From a bacterium (GTDB lineage Bacteria; Sysuimicrobiota; Sysuimicrobiia; Sysuimicrobiales; Segetimicrobiaceae), in assembly GCA_035307765.1 (NCBI GenBank), contig DATGHU010000018.1, positions 1 through 64,000 on the forward strand: DNA of 64,000 bases. The letters are read 5' to 3'. Below are positions 49,495-58,736 of the stretch, one piece after another (position 1 is the stretch's first letter; each line of letters opens with the position of its first letter). A program made the translations under genes and the position numbers. Under the pieces are notes generated by a model, which worked only from the letters and a program-made list of their open reading frames with translations, did not search any database and was not told where the DNA came from.

Positions 49495-50783
49495 CGGACG
49501 ACACCAGGCGAGCGGTCGGGCCCCGCCCCGCGTGGCGCGCCAGATCCCATCACATCATCCACCGCCGCACCTGGCGGCAGTTCTTCCAGCGAATGGGACC
49601 GGGGATCGTGTCGGGGGCCGCGGACAACGATCCGGCGGGAGTCGTGACCTACATCCAAGTCGGCGCGACCACGGGAGTGGGCCTGCTCTGGCTCATGTTC
49701 CTCGCGACGCCGATGCTCTACTATCTCGAAGAGATGTCGACCCGGCTGGGGGTGGTGACCAAGCGGGGGATCGGACGCGTCCTCCGCTCTCACTACGGGC
49801 CCCGGGTCGCCGCGGCCGTGGTCGGGCCGGTCGTCCTCTCCAACGTGCTCACGATCGGCGCGGACCTCGCCGGCACCGCCGCCGCACTGGCACTGCTCAC
49901 AGGGATCGCCTGGGAGTGGTGGGTCGTGCCGCTGGCGGCGCTGCTGGCCAGCACCCTCATCTTTGCCAGCTACCGGACGATCAGCCGGTTCCTGCTGCTG
50001 CTGACGCCGCTGTTTGTCCTGTACATCATCACGGGCGTCATCGTCCACCCGGACTGGAACCGAGTGCTGCGGGCGACGTTTGTGCCGACGATCAAGTTTA
50101 CGCCCACGTACTTCACGGCCGCGCTCGGCCTGTTGGGGGCGACACTCACCCCATACATGTTCTTCTGGCAGACCACCGAGGAAGTAGAGGCTCGCCGCAA
50201 GGTCGAGGACTTATCGGGTGAAAACGTCGATGTCGCGGCCGGCATGGTCTACGCGAACCTGGTCTTCTACTTCATCATCCTGGTGGCCGCGGTTGTGCTC
50301 TTCGGGCGGGGGGTCAACGTCCAGACCGTCCAAGACGCCGCGCTCTCGCTGCGGCCGCTGGCCGGCCCCGGCGCCGGTCTGCTCTTCGGGCTCGGCATCA
50401 TCGTCAGCGGTACCCTCGCCGTCCCCGTGATGGCCGCCTGCACCGCGTACAGCCTGGCCGAGTTGTTCGGGTGGGCGGAGGGGCTCGACAAGAAAATCTG
50501 GCAGGCCCGGGGGTTCTACCTCCTCCTCGCCGGGGCGCTCGCCGTGGGGGGTGCCATCGCCCTGCTGCACATCTCCCCCGTCACCTTGATGTTCTGGTCG
50601 CAGATCGTGAACGGGTTCCTGCTTGCGCCGCTGTTCTTCGTCCTGGTGCGCCTGGCGAACGACCCTCGCGTCCTCCGCGGGCACACCAACGGACGAATGT
50701 CGAACATCGTCGGGTGGGGCTCGGTGTTGCTCACGCTGGCGCTCGCGCTGCTGACGCTCCAGCAGCTCGTTGGCGGCGGCTAA
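49491..50783 (+). CDS. NRAMP-family transporter with non-canonical metal site
   Basis: A 430-residue membrane protein with about eleven transmembrane segments. TM1 aligns with the NRAMP pattern G-P-G-I-V-S-G-A-A-D-N-D-P-A-G-V-V, but the metal-binding D-P-G-N is here D-P-A-G. The TM6 M-P-H motif is replaced by L-T-P-Y-M-F-F-W-Q. Canonical NRAMPs carry Mn2+/Fe2+; these substitutions resemble other branches (Mg2+- or non-metal-type relatives), so the substrate is open. Translation is coupled to the Mg2+-dependent enolase-family gene just upstream. Confidence 0.8.
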   Translation: MTDDTRRAVGPRPAWRARSHHIIHRRTWRQFFQRMGPGIVSGAADNDPAGVVTYIQVGATTGVGLLWLMFLATPMLYYLEEMSTRLGVVTKRGIGRVLRSHYGPRVAAAVVGPVVLSNVLTIGADLAGTAAALALLTGIAWEWWVVPLAALLASTLIFASYRTISRFLLLLTPLFVLYIITGVIVHPDWNRVLRATFVPTIKFTPTYFTAALGLLGATLTPYMFFWQTTEEVEARRKVEDLSGENVDVAAGMVYANLVFYFIILVAAVVLFGRGVNVQTVQDAALSLRPLAGPGAGLLFGLGIIVSGTLAVPVMAACTAYSLAELFGWAEGLDKKIWQARGFYLLLAGALAVGGAIALLHISPVTLMFWSQIVNGFLLAPLFFVLVRLANDPRVLRGHTNGRMSNIVGWGSVLLTLALALLTLQQLVGGG

Positions 50784-50935
50784 AGGATCCCGGCGCGCCC
50801 CCGGCGCCACACCTCACCCTCCACCCCATCGAGGAGGTCTGGGATGGCCGACGCCGTGTGTGAGTGGGCCTCCGGCGGTGCTGCCGAGGGAGCGCGCGCG
50901 CCGGTGTGCCCCCGGCACCCTTGCCAGCGGCCGGC

Positions 50936-51847
50936 ATGAGCTGGTTCTGGCTCGCGCTGCTGAGCGCCGCGGCGACCTCGGTCGTCGGCATCGTCGACAA
51001 GATCGTGGTCGACCGGGTCCTGCGCGACCGCTGGAGCTTTCCGTTCTTCATCTCGCTCTTTCTCGGTCTCTACGCCGTGGGGCTCCTCGTCGTCCGCGGC
51101 GCCTTGGGGCTCTTCCGGATTCCGCCGGCGCCCGCTCTGGCGATTGCGCTGCTGCCCGGGATCCTGCAGTATCTGGCGTCGGTTCTCTACACGCGCGCGC
51201 TGCTGAGGACCGACGCGGCCACGGTGGCCGCGATCACCCAGACGGCCCCGCTCTTCTCGGTGATCTGGGGATGGCTGGCCTTCGGGGAGGTCTTCAGACC
51301 CTTGGGCTACGTCGGGATCGTGCTGAGTGTGGCGTGCTGCGCCCTGCTCAGCATGGAGCAGGGGCAGCGGCCGCGCCGGGCCCTCAATCCTCTGCTGGCG
51401 ATCATCGTCGGAAGCGCCGTGCTGCGGAGCCTGGGAGACCTGTTTGTGAAGGTGACGCTCGGGGGCCAGGACTACTGGAACACCTTCGGCCTCAGCCGTG
51501 CCGCGCTCGTCCCCATCACCCTGGTCCTCCTGGCCCACCCCCCCCACCGGCAGCTGATCGGGCGCTCGCTCCGCGCCCGAGGCGCCGTGCTGCTCGGGGG
51601 GATGGCGGCGCTGGAACTCCTCGCCATCGTGCCGCTGGTGCTGAGCACGATGGCGTACGGTCGCGGCCCGCTGGCCCTGGTCTCGGCCGTCCGGTACATC
51701 TCTCCCCTGTTCGTGCTGGCCCTGACCGGCCTGCTCAACCGCGTGCACGCCGGGCTTGTGCCGGATCGGGACGGGACAAACCCCTTCCCGCGGCGCGCGG
51801 CGCTGACGGTCGGGATTCTCGCGGGGGTGGTGATGCTGCGCGCATAG
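50936..51847 (+). CDS. EamA/DMT family transporter (second copy)
   Basis: A 303-residue protein with about ten hydrophobic segments in two EamA halves. ATG 50936 (M-S-W-F-W-L-A-L-L-S-A-A-A-T-S-V-V-G) is chosen because the frame upstream is not membrane-like; no strong ribosome site is seen. Half one ends A-C-C-A-L-L-S-M, half two begins L-L-A-I-I-V-G-S-A-V-L-R-S. It is not closely similar to the EamA protein at 10557. Substrate unknown. Confidence 0.8.
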   Translation: MSWFWLALLSAAATSVVGIVDKIVVDRVLRDRWSFPFFISLFLGLYAVGLLVVRGALGLFRIPPAPALAIALLPGILQYLASVLYTRALLRTDAATVAAITQTAPLFSVIWGWLAFGEVFRPLGYVGIVLSVACCALLSMEQGQRPRRALNPLLAIIVGSAVLRSLGDLFVKVTLGGQDYWNTFGLSRAALVPITLVLLAHPPHRQLIGRSLRARGAVLLGGMAALELLAIVPLVLSTMAYGRGPLALVSAVRYISPLFVLALTGLLNRVHAGLVPDRDGTNPFPRRAALTVGILAGVVMLRA

Positions 51848-51978
51848 CCGCCCCACACGGGGGGGGTCGGGGGAAATCTCCGGCGGAACGGGCCGGGGAA
51901 AACCGACGGTCCTGGACGGATCCGTGCTACGCGCCCCCGGCGGCTCGGCGCCCTCGGGATCGGGCCGAGCCGCGCGCC

Positions 51979-53169
51979 TCAGCCGGCGATGTCGCGGAAG
52001 ACCCTGAGAAAATTCAACCCGAGCAGCTTGCGCAGTTCCTGCTCGCCGAACCCCCGCCCCGCCAGGTGCACGGTCAGGTTCGGCCAATCGGCGAAGGTAT
52101 CGTACCCCCTGAGGCGTCGCTCGGGGGTGAGGCGGTGCTCCGTGAGCCGGAACCCCGCCCAGTCAAATGAGCCGGGCCGGTGCCGGGGCATCGAGGCCGG
52201 GTACTCGACGATCGACTCGGTCCCCGGCCCCGTTCCCGCCTTGTCCGTGCCGATCCCCACGTGGTCGATCCCACAGATATCGACGAGGTGTTCGACATGC
52301 CGGGCGAAGTCGTCGAGCGTCGCCTCCGTCGACTCCGAGATGAATCCGGGAACGATGACGACGCCGAAGTATCCACCGCGGTCGGCCACCGCCTTCGCCA
52401 GCTCATCGGTCTTGCCGCGGTCGTGGTAGCAGACGGCCTTGCTCGCCGAATGGGACACCACCACCGGCGCCGTCGACACCTGCAGGGCGTCCCATCCGAC
52501 CTGCTCGCTACAGTGGCTGACGTCGACGAGGATCTTCCGCTCGTTGAGACGGCGCACCACCTCCCGGCCGAAGTACGAAAGGCCGCCCTGGTGGGCCTCG
52601 GTGCACCCATCGCCGACCAGGTTCCGGAGATTGTACGTCAGCTGCACCATCCGGACGCCTAGTTGATGGAAGTAGTCGACCCGGTCGAGGTCATCGCCGA
52701 ACGGGGTGGTGTTCTGAAAATCGAGGACGATGCCGATCTTGCCGTCCCGGTACGTCCGATCGATCTCGTCGGCATGCCGGCAAATCACCAGCGAGCCCTG
52801 GAGCGCGTCCGCAAAGGCATAGGCCCTGGCGATCGACTCGCAGGCCCGCTCAAATGCCCCCCCCATCCGGTGAGCGCCGGAAAACGTCCCGCAGGCCACG
52901 GTGACGCCGGACCGGCGCCACAGGTCCAGATACTGTTCGCGGGCCGCGGCGGAATCCTGGATCTCCCGGACCGCCATCACGGACATCTGCGGAGCGACCT
53001 CGTCGCGTCCCAGCCCCTGCCGGGCGTGTTCCGCGACCGCGGCCTTCATCTTCTCCGTGTACAGGAACCCGTTGATCGCCGGGGGTTGCTGGCTGTCGAT
53101 CACCAACGCCTCGTAGTGCAGCTTTCGAGCTTCCTCCGGCGTCAGGCTCGGCTTGCGCCTCTGGGCCAT
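51979..53169 (-). CDS. Membrane dipeptidase (renal dipeptidase, M19) family protein lacking the first metal motif
   Basis: A 396-residue protein. ATG 53169 (M-A-Q-R-R-K-P-S) follows GCGGAGGAAG. It shows the M19 pattern G-V-R-M-V-Q-L-T-Y-N, V-D-V-S-H-C-S, V-S-H-S-A-S-K-A and I-D-H-V-G-I-G-T-D-K. However, the N-terminal H-x-D zinc ligands usual in M19 (D-G-H-N-D) are replaced by V-I-D-S-Q-Q-P-P. Two of the later His ligands remain, so activity or metal use may differ. The family hydrolyses dipeptides. It is convergent with the upstream EamA gene. Confidence 0.85.
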   Translation of the reverse strand: MAQRRKPSLTPEEARKLHYEALVIDSQQPPAINGFLYTEKMKAAVAEHARQGLGRDEVAPQMSVMAVREIQDSAAAREQYLDLWRRSGVTVACGTFSGAHRMGGAFERACESIARAYAFADALQGSLVICRHADEIDRTYRDGKIGIVLDFQNTTPFGDDLDRVDYFHQLGVRMVQLTYNLRNLVGDGCTEAHQGGLSYFGREVVRRLNERKILVDVSHCSEQVGWDALQVSTAPVVVSHSASKAVCYHDRGKTDELAKAVADRGGYFGVVIVPGFISESTEATLDDFARHVEHLVDICGIDHVGIGTDKAGTGPGTESIVEYPASMPRHRPGSFDWAGFRLTEHRLTPERRLRGYDTFADWPNLTVHLAGRGFGEQELRKLLGLNFLRVFRDIAG

Positions 53170-53402
53170 TCGCTTCCTCCGCAACACTGGGACGGCTAAA
53201 CACCAGAACGAGTACGGTGTTCCGATTCCGCCCGGGATCGGCCACCTCCTTGCACCGCCACGTGCCCCAGCCGTCGAAATCTCCAACTCATCAAGCTCTG
53301 CCGGGGGGCGGGGACCTCGCCGGGGCAGCTCATCGTATGAGAGGTTTCGGGGGTTTCAGGCGATCCGGCAGTGGGGCCCCGCGCAGAGGCGGTGGGGTGC
53401 CC

Positions 53403-53418
53403 GCGGGGATCTCCCCGC
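53403..53418. repeat. 16-bp palindrome, REP-like
   Basis: GCGGGGATCTCCCCGC is a perfect palindrome followed by CCCTACAATC. It resembles in style the GC-palindrome at 10327; both are in intergenic DNA. Confidence 0.45.
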
Positions 53419-53451
53419 CCCTACAATCCCTGGGTCACGGCGCCGGGGGGC

Positions 53452-53480
53452 TTGAGCGACCCACGATCGTCATGTACGCT
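53452..53480 (+). promoter_or_regulatory. Candidate promoter of the S41-like gene
   Basis: TTGAGC (53452-53457), 17-bp spacer, TACGCT (53475-53480). Leader of about 130 nt to the GTG at 53614. Confidence 0.45.
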
Positions 53481-53613
53481 TACCTTCGTGGCGGACCAAG
53501 CCCCGAGGCGATCTCGTCGATCGGCCCAGCGCCCGGCTCCCGGCGGCCATCCCACGAGCGTTTACGCCGAGCGCCGGCGGGTCGCGGCGCCGCCTCACGA
53601 TGGAGGTTTTAGA

Positions 53614-54969
53614 GTGGCCCGGATCACGCTCACGCTCCTGCTCCTCACCCTGCTCATCAACCCGCTCGGCGTCGTGGCGGCGCCGGCCGATCTGGCCGTG
53701 GCCCGGGAGGCCATCGCCACCCTGGAGAGCCATCATTGGAACCCGCACCTCGATCTCCCCGCCATCATCGGGGCCGGGGTTGGCGGACTGCGCCTGGCCC
53801 TGCAGCACGCCGGGATCGATGCGACCGACCTTCAAGAACTTCCGGCGGGGCTGGACGAACCGGCGGCGCTCAACGCCTTCGGCGACCGACTCGATCGCGC
53901 CGCGGCCTTGGCCGGGGGGAAGATCCCGGAACGTACGCTGCTATACGCGGGCCTCAGGGCTATGCTCAAAGCGGTGGGGGGATCGCACACGGTGTTTCTC
54001 ACCCCGACGCAGCGAACGGTCGCGGAAGCGATCCTCCAGGGGAAACCCTACGACGGCATCGGGATCAACTTCGTGAAATTGGACCAGCACTGGATTTTGA
54101 GCGCGGTCATCCCGGGTGCCCCCGCCGACCGCGCCGGGGTGCGCCGGGGGGATCGGGTCGTGCAGATCGATGGCGTCGCGGTGGACGGAATGGACAGCCC
54201 TGAGATCCAAGGTCTCTTCCTCGGCCCGCCCGGCACCGTCATGCAGATGACGGTCCTCCGGGGCACCGCTCAACTGCCGTTCGTGATCGGGCGGGCGGCG
54301 GTCACCAGACCGGTGGCCGACAGCCGGATGATCAACGACGAGATCGCGTATCTCAAACTCTATGGGTATTCCCTGGGATCGGGGAAGATCATCCGGACAG
54401 AGCTCACCCGGCTGCTGGCGGCCCGTCCACGCGGGCTGATCGTGGACCTGCGGGAGGACGGAGGCGGGCTCATCACCGAGTATGTCGAAACGATGGGCCT
54501 GTTTCTCCCGCGGGGGACCGTCATTTACCGGGAAATCGGGCGTGACGGCGTGGCGAAGGTCGGGAGGACAGCGGGCGATCCGATCGTGCCGCCCATACCC
54601 CTGGTGGTGCTCATCGATTCCGGTGCCGCCTCAAACGGCGAATTGAGCGCCGCCGCGCTCAAAGAGCACCTCGGTGCCTCCCTCGTGGGCGAGCACACGG
54701 CCGGCGAACTCGAATATGCCACGCTGCTGCAGCTCATGGATGGATCCGGCATGAACGTCGCATTCGCCCGCGTCCTGACGGCCAAGGGGATCGAGCTCGA
54801 GGGCCACGGATACCCACCGGATGTCGCGATCCCGCTCGATCCCGGCAGCACGCGCGATTTTCAATTGGAATGCGGAGTCAGGGTGATGGTGGAACGCCTG
54901 CTGGGGGTTCCATCCAAGGCTTTGGGGTGCGACCACTCGGGGCTGGCGTCGCTGCCGCGGGCTTCGTAG
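53614..54969 (+). CDS. Secreted PDZ-containing S41 peptidase-like protein
   Basis: A 451-residue protein. GTG 53614 has ATGGAGG seven bases before it and starts a signal peptide (I-T-L-T-L-L-L-L-T-L-L-I-N). A PDZ domain at about residues 150-225 reads G-A-P-A-D-R-A-G-V-R-R-G-D-R-V-V-Q-I-D-G. The S41 core includes Y-L-K-L-Y-G-Y-S and D-L-R-E-D-G-G-G, the nucleophile-type region D-S-G-A-A-S-N-G-E-L, then G-E-H-T-A-G-E-L where C-terminal processing peptidases have G-K-G. The catalytic Lys is thus missing, as in IRBP-like relatives. It may be a binding or a modified peptidase. Confidence 0.8.
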   Translation: MARITLTLLLLTLLINPLGVVAAPADLAVAREAIATLESHHWNPHLDLPAIIGAGVGGLRLALQHAGIDATDLQELPAGLDEPAALNAFGDRLDRAAALAGGKIPERTLLYAGLRAMLKAVGGSHTVFLTPTQRTVAEAILQGKPYDGIGINFVKLDQHWILSAVIPGAPADRAGVRRGDRVVQIDGVAVDGMDSPEIQGLFLGPPGTVMQMTVLRGTAQLPFVIGRAAVTRPVADSRMINDEIAYLKLYGYSLGSGKIIRTELTRLLAARPRGLIVDLREDGGGLITEYVETMGLFLPRGTVIYREIGRDGVAKVGRTAGDPIVPPIPLVVLIDSGAASNGELSAAALKEHLGASLVGEHTAGELEYATLLQLMDGSGMNVAFARVLTAKGIELEGHGYPPDVAIPLDPGSTRDFQLECGVRVMVERLLGVPSKALGCDHSGLASLPRAS

Positions 54970-54979
54970 CCGCTGCCGA

Positions 54980-56170
54980 TTACCCTCCCGCGTCGACGCG
55001 CAACCGGAATTCGGACCACATCTCGTCCACCGCGTCCGGCCGGTACATCACGTCCAGGGCGGTCATCGTCAACCCCTTCGCGGCCAGGACCATCGCCTCA
55101 AACCCCCTGGCGGAGCCCGCCGCTTCACGGAACTCGGGGGTGTGCCCGGAAATGTCGGCCGAGGTGATGCTGAGATACGGGTGGATCGTCGGCACCACCA
55201 GGCTGACGTTGCCGATGTCCGATGAGCCGACGCCTCCGCGCGTCGGCGGTTGATCGCCCTCGACGCCGAGGCGCCGGAGGTTCTCGCCGAACAGGCCGGC
55301 GAGCACCCGATTGTTGTTGCGCTCCGCGTAGATGAGGCCTTCGGCAAACTCGACGCGCGCCCCCGTCGCCGCCGCACCCCCGTCGGCGCAGCGCTTCACC
55401 CGGGCCATCACTTCCGCGAGCGCCTTCTGGGTGCCCGCCCTGACGATGAACTGTCCTTCCGCAAAGGCCGGGACGACGTTGGCCGCATCACCGCCGTGGG
55501 TGATGATGCCGTGGATGCGCACGTCGCTGGTCACGTGCTGCCGCAGGGAGTCGATGGCGTGAAAGGTCTGGAGGAGGCCGTTGAGTGCGTTGACCCCTTT
55601 CTCCGGCGTGGCCGCGGCGTGCGACGAGCGGCCGCGGAACCGGATCGTCAGCGACTGGGCGGCGAGCGCCCCGCGCGTCCATAGATTCAGTCGCGCGGGA
55701 TGGAACATCATCGCGGCGTCGACCCCCTCAAAGATGCCCCGCTCGACCATGGTCACCTTCCCGCCGTCCCCTTCCTCGGCCGGCGTCCCGAGCACGGTCA
55801 GCGTGCCGGGCAGGCGCGGCACGGCACGCCGCAGCGCCACGGCCGCACCCACACTGGCCGTGCAGATCAGGTTGTGCCCGCAGGCGTGCCCGAGTCCGGG
55901 GAGCGCATCGTACTCGGCGAGCAGGGCGATGCACGGCCGGTCCTGCGTGCCGCGGACTTCGGCGCGGAACGCGGTCTGGAGGCCCGCGATCCCCGGCTCG
56001 ACCGCGAACCCTCCGTCCGTCAGGAACGCGCCGAGCCAGCGCATCGCCTTGTGCTCCTGAAACCCGATCTCCGGGTTGTCGTAGACCTGCTTGCTCAGCG
56101 CTCCAAGCGCGGCCCGCATCGCGTCGATCTCTCTGCAGACGCGGTCCTTGAGCGCGGTTAAGTCTTCCAT
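54980..56170 (-). CDS. M20-family amidohydrolase/aminoacylase (AbgB/HipO-type)
   Basis: A 396-residue zinc peptidase-fold enzyme. The metal centre motifs are G-L-G-H-A-C-G-H-N, P-A-E-E-G-D-G-G and M-F-H-P-A, with the dimerisation-domain H-A-A-A-T-P region (F-R-G-R-S-S-H-A-A-A). M20D members hydrolyse amide bonds of N-acyl amino acids or aminobenzoyl-glutamate. The substrate is not predictable. Its stop lies 10 bp from the S41-like stop on the other strand. It belongs to a cluster of hydrolases acting on amides and peptides. Confidence 0.9.
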   Translation of the reverse strand: MEDLTALKDRVCREIDAMRAALGALSKQVYDNPEIGFQEHKAMRWLGAFLTDGGFAVEPGIAGLQTAFRAEVRGTQDRPCIALLAEYDALPGLGHACGHNLICTASVGAAVALRRAVPRLPGTLTVLGTPAEEGDGGKVTMVERGIFEGVDAAMMFHPARLNLWTRGALAAQSLTIRFRGRSSHAAATPEKGVNALNGLLQTFHAIDSLRQHVTSDVRIHGIITHGGDAANVVPAFAEGQFIVRAGTQKALAEVMARVKRCADGGAAATGARVEFAEGLIYAERNNNRVLAGLFGENLRRLGVEGDQPPTRGGVGSSDIGNVSLVVPTIHPYLSITSADISGHTPEFREAAGSARGFEAMVLAAKGLTMTALDVMYRPDAVDEMWSEFRLRVDAGG

Positions 56171-56276
56171 GGCGTGGGCACCTCGCGGGGGACGGACGTC
56201 GGGTCGATGGCTGGCGGGTTCTCCACCCCCACCCCTCTGCCCTGCCGATGGAGCAGGATCCTGGTGGAAGATTGGT

Positions 56277-57470
56277 TCATCCCCGGTCGCGGGCGAGGCC
56301 CGCCCGCCCGATCGGAGGGTGGTACCGCTTCCCGGCGCGCACCACCGTGGTCGGCACGAGCCGCCGCCGGCCGAGGCGGTGCCGGCCGTGGGAATCGATC
56401 AGGTCGAACCGTCCCTCCTGGAGATCGCACACCACCGCGTCCCCCCACGCACCCACGCGGAGCGTTCCGATCCGATCCGCCATGCGTATCACCCCGGCGG
56501 GCACGGCGGTCACCCTGCGCAGCGCCTCCTCCAGGGACAGGCCAAGGTGCAGGAATTTGCTCAACGTCGTGGCGAGGTCGTACACCGGACCGTCGACGTT
56601 GTACCGGTGCAGGTCGCTCGAGATGGTCTGGGGCAGCACCCCCTCCCGCAGCGCCTGCTCGGCGACCTCCCAGCTGAAGCTCCCCTCGCCGTGGCCGACA
56701 TCAAAGACCACTCCCCGCTCCATGGCCTCGCGCACTGACCGGCGGACCTTTCCCTCGGGGTCGAGGATGCCGTGCGTATGCGCGTGGAAGCAGTGTGTCA
56801 AGATGTCGCCGGTGCGCATCACGGCGAGGATATCGTCCAGCGAGTCGCACCAAGCGCCCTGGGGATGCACCATGATGGGGAGGCCCACCGCGTCGGCGGC
56901 CGCCCGGGCCAAGTGCAGGGGCCGGATCCCCGCCGCTTCGCCGACGATCGCGTTTCGGGTCAATCGAACCTTGACCCCCAGCAACACATCGCGATGCCGT
57001 TCGATCGTGGCGATGGCTTTGGGCATGCTGGCGTACTTGATATCGTCCAGCTCGCCGACCTCCCGCGACAGCATCCCCTGCGAGGAGATGTTCAGGTGGG
57101 CGAGCAGTCGGGTCGCGGCCACGTCGATCACGTACTTCCGAAACCCTGGGAAGGTATCGGCCCCGGCCGACCCGGCGTCGACCGCGGTGGTCACCCCTTT
57201 GGCGACGCAGTGCGGATCGGCTTCGATCCCGTAGTGGCTCACGCCGTAGAACACGTGGACGTGCAGGTCGATCATCCCCGGAGCGATCACCCGCCCGGCG
57301 CAGTCGATGAGTTCGGCCGACCCGGCGGGTAGGGCGTCGGCAACGGCGGCGACTTTGCCGCCGGCGAACGCGACATCCTTCCTGGCGGAAATTCCCTGCG
57401 CCGGGTCAATCAGCGTCCCGCCCTGGAGCACCAGGTCGAACGCCGCAGGCGCGTTGGCGTCGGAGGTCAT
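56277..57470 (-). CDS. Amidohydrolase/deacetylase family metallohydrolase
   Basis: A 397-residue enzyme. The ATG at 57470 (M-T-S-D-A-N-A-P-A-A-F-D-L-V-L-Q-G-G) is chosen because the upstream frame is low-complexity. The dihydroorotase-like TIM barrel shows L-H-V-H-V near residue 70, a candidate carboxylated Lys in V-K-V-R-L-T-R, later His in M-V-H-P and T-H-C-F-H, and Asp in I-S-S-D-L-H. It matches the EF_0837-type amidohydrolases, which deacetylate N-acyl amino acids or similar. It is divergent from the next M20 gene by about 107 bp. Confidence 0.85.
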   Translation of the reverse strand: MTSDANAPAAFDLVLQGGTLIDPAQGISARKDVAFAGGKVAAVADALPAGSAELIDCAGRVIAPGMIDLHVHVFYGVSHYGIEADPHCVAKGVTTAVDAGSAGADTFPGFRKYVIDVAATRLLAHLNISSQGMLSREVGELDDIKYASMPKAIATIERHRDVLLGVKVRLTRNAIVGEAAGIRPLHLARAAADAVGLPIMVHPQGAWCDSLDDILAVMRTGDILTHCFHAHTHGILDPEGKVRRSVREAMERGVVFDVGHGEGSFSWEVAEQALREGVLPQTISSDLHRYNVDGPVYDLATTLSKFLHLGLSLEEALRRVTAVPAGVIRMADRIGTLRVGAWGDAVVCDLQEGRFDLIDSHGRHRLGRRRLVPTTVVRAGKRYHPPIGRAGLARDRG

Positions 57471-57577
57471 CGAGCGGTGCCTTCGCGACCCGGCACCGGC
57501 GCGCCTCCTCCCGCGCACAGGAAATTCCTTCGTGGCATGGAAACCCTCCGCACAACCCGGGGGTTCGGAGGGTGTCG

Positions 57578-58702
57578 ATGGCGGGGCTTCACGCCGCGCT
57601 GGACCGCAGCGCGGATGCGCACCTAGGCGAGGTGGAGGCGATCGCCGCGATCCCCGCTCCAAGCTTCCAGGAACACGACCGTGCGGTCTACGTGGCGCAG
57701 CGATTTCGGGAAGCGGGTCTCAGCGCGATCGCGATCGACGAAGCCGACAACGTCCGCGGGACGCTGCAGAGCGGGGCCGCGCGGCCACACGTCATCCTGG
57801 CCGCGCACATGGACACGGTCTATCCGCGAGAAACACACACCCCACCCCAGCGGTCGGGGACGAAGCTGCTGGGGTCCAGCGTGAGGGACAACTCGCCCGG
57901 CGTTGCCGCCCTGATCACCTTGGCGAACGCCTTTCGCGAGGCCGGGCACCCCGCGGTCGGGCGCCTGGAGTTCGTCGCGACCACAGGCGAAGAGGGATTG
58001 GGCGACCTCCGGGGGATGCGCCACCGGCTGCGGCCGCAGGAGGTCCGGCCGGATGCCGTACTCGTGGTGGACGGCTCGCTCGGGCAGATCATCCACCAGG
58101 GCATCGCGGTGAGACGGTTCGCGGTCAGGTACGAAACCGATGGGGGGCACAGTTGGGGCGACTTCGGCGCCCCGAACGCCATCCACGAGGTCGCCTCCCT
58201 CATCCACGCGCTGACCGGGACGCGCCTTCCCTCGGACCCCAAGACCACGCTCAACGTCGGGGTGATCCATGGCGGCACATCGGTCAACACCATCGCCGCG
58301 GCGGCGGAGATCCAGATCGACTTTCGGTCCGTGGAGGGACGGTGCGTCGACGACCTCACGGCGCGCCTCGGAGCACTGACGCAGCCATTTGAAGAGCGCG
58401 GGGTGCGGGTCACCACCACGATCATCGGGGATCGCCCCGGGGGCCGAATCCCCCCGGACCATCCGCTGGTCGCAGCGGTCCGGGACGCGCACCGGGCGCG
58501 CGGCATCGAGCCCCGCCTGGCCGCCGCCAGTACCGACGCGAACATTCCGCTGGCCATGGGGATTCCCGCGATCTCGATGGGCGTCTCCGGAGGGGGTCAC
58601 GTGCACTCACCGCGCGAGTGGTTGGACACCGCCTCGCTCCTGCCGGGTCTGCACCTGCTGGCCGATGTCGTGTCCCACGTCGTCAAGGTGGCCCGCCCGT
58701 GA
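57578..58702 (+). CDS. M20-family metallopeptidase/deacetylase (ArgE/DapE type)
   Basis: A 374-residue enzyme. ATG 57578 follows GGAGGGTGTCG; a GTG six bases upstream is less well spaced. Metal-site motifs are A-A-H-M-D-T-V, S-V-R-D-N-S-P-G, T-G-E-E-G-L-G-D and the C-terminal G-H-V-H-S-P-R-E. The family hydrolyses amide bonds of N-acyl amino acids or small peptides. The substrate is open. The dehydrogenase gene starts 34 bp later, so the two and the amidase genes may form one operon. Confidence 0.85.
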   Translation: MAGLHAALDRSADAHLGEVEAIAAIPAPSFQEHDRAVYVAQRFREAGLSAIAIDEADNVRGTLQSGAARPHVILAAHMDTVYPRETHTPPQRSGTKLLGSSVRDNSPGVAALITLANAFREAGHPAVGRLEFVATTGEEGLGDLRGMRHRLRPQEVRPDAVLVVDGSLGQIIHQGIAVRRFAVRYETDGGHSWGDFGAPNAIHEVASLIHALTGTRLPSDPKTTLNVGVIHGGTSVNTIAAAAEIQIDFRSVEGRCVDDLTARLGALTQPFEERGVRVTTTIIGDRPGGRIPPDHPLVAAVRDAHRARGIEPRLAAASTDANIPLAMGIPAISMGVSGGGHVHSPREWLDTASLLPGLHLLADVVSHVVKVARP

Positions 58703-58736
58703 GTCACCGGCGCGCGGCGGCGCCTGGGGGGAGCCG

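Larger units (their letters stand above)
53170..53613. other. Intergenic region between divergent dipeptidase and S41-like genes
   Basis: No gene is supported. It contains a 16-bp palindrome (53403-53418) and the candidate promoter at 53452-53480 for the S41-like gene. Confidence 0.5.
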
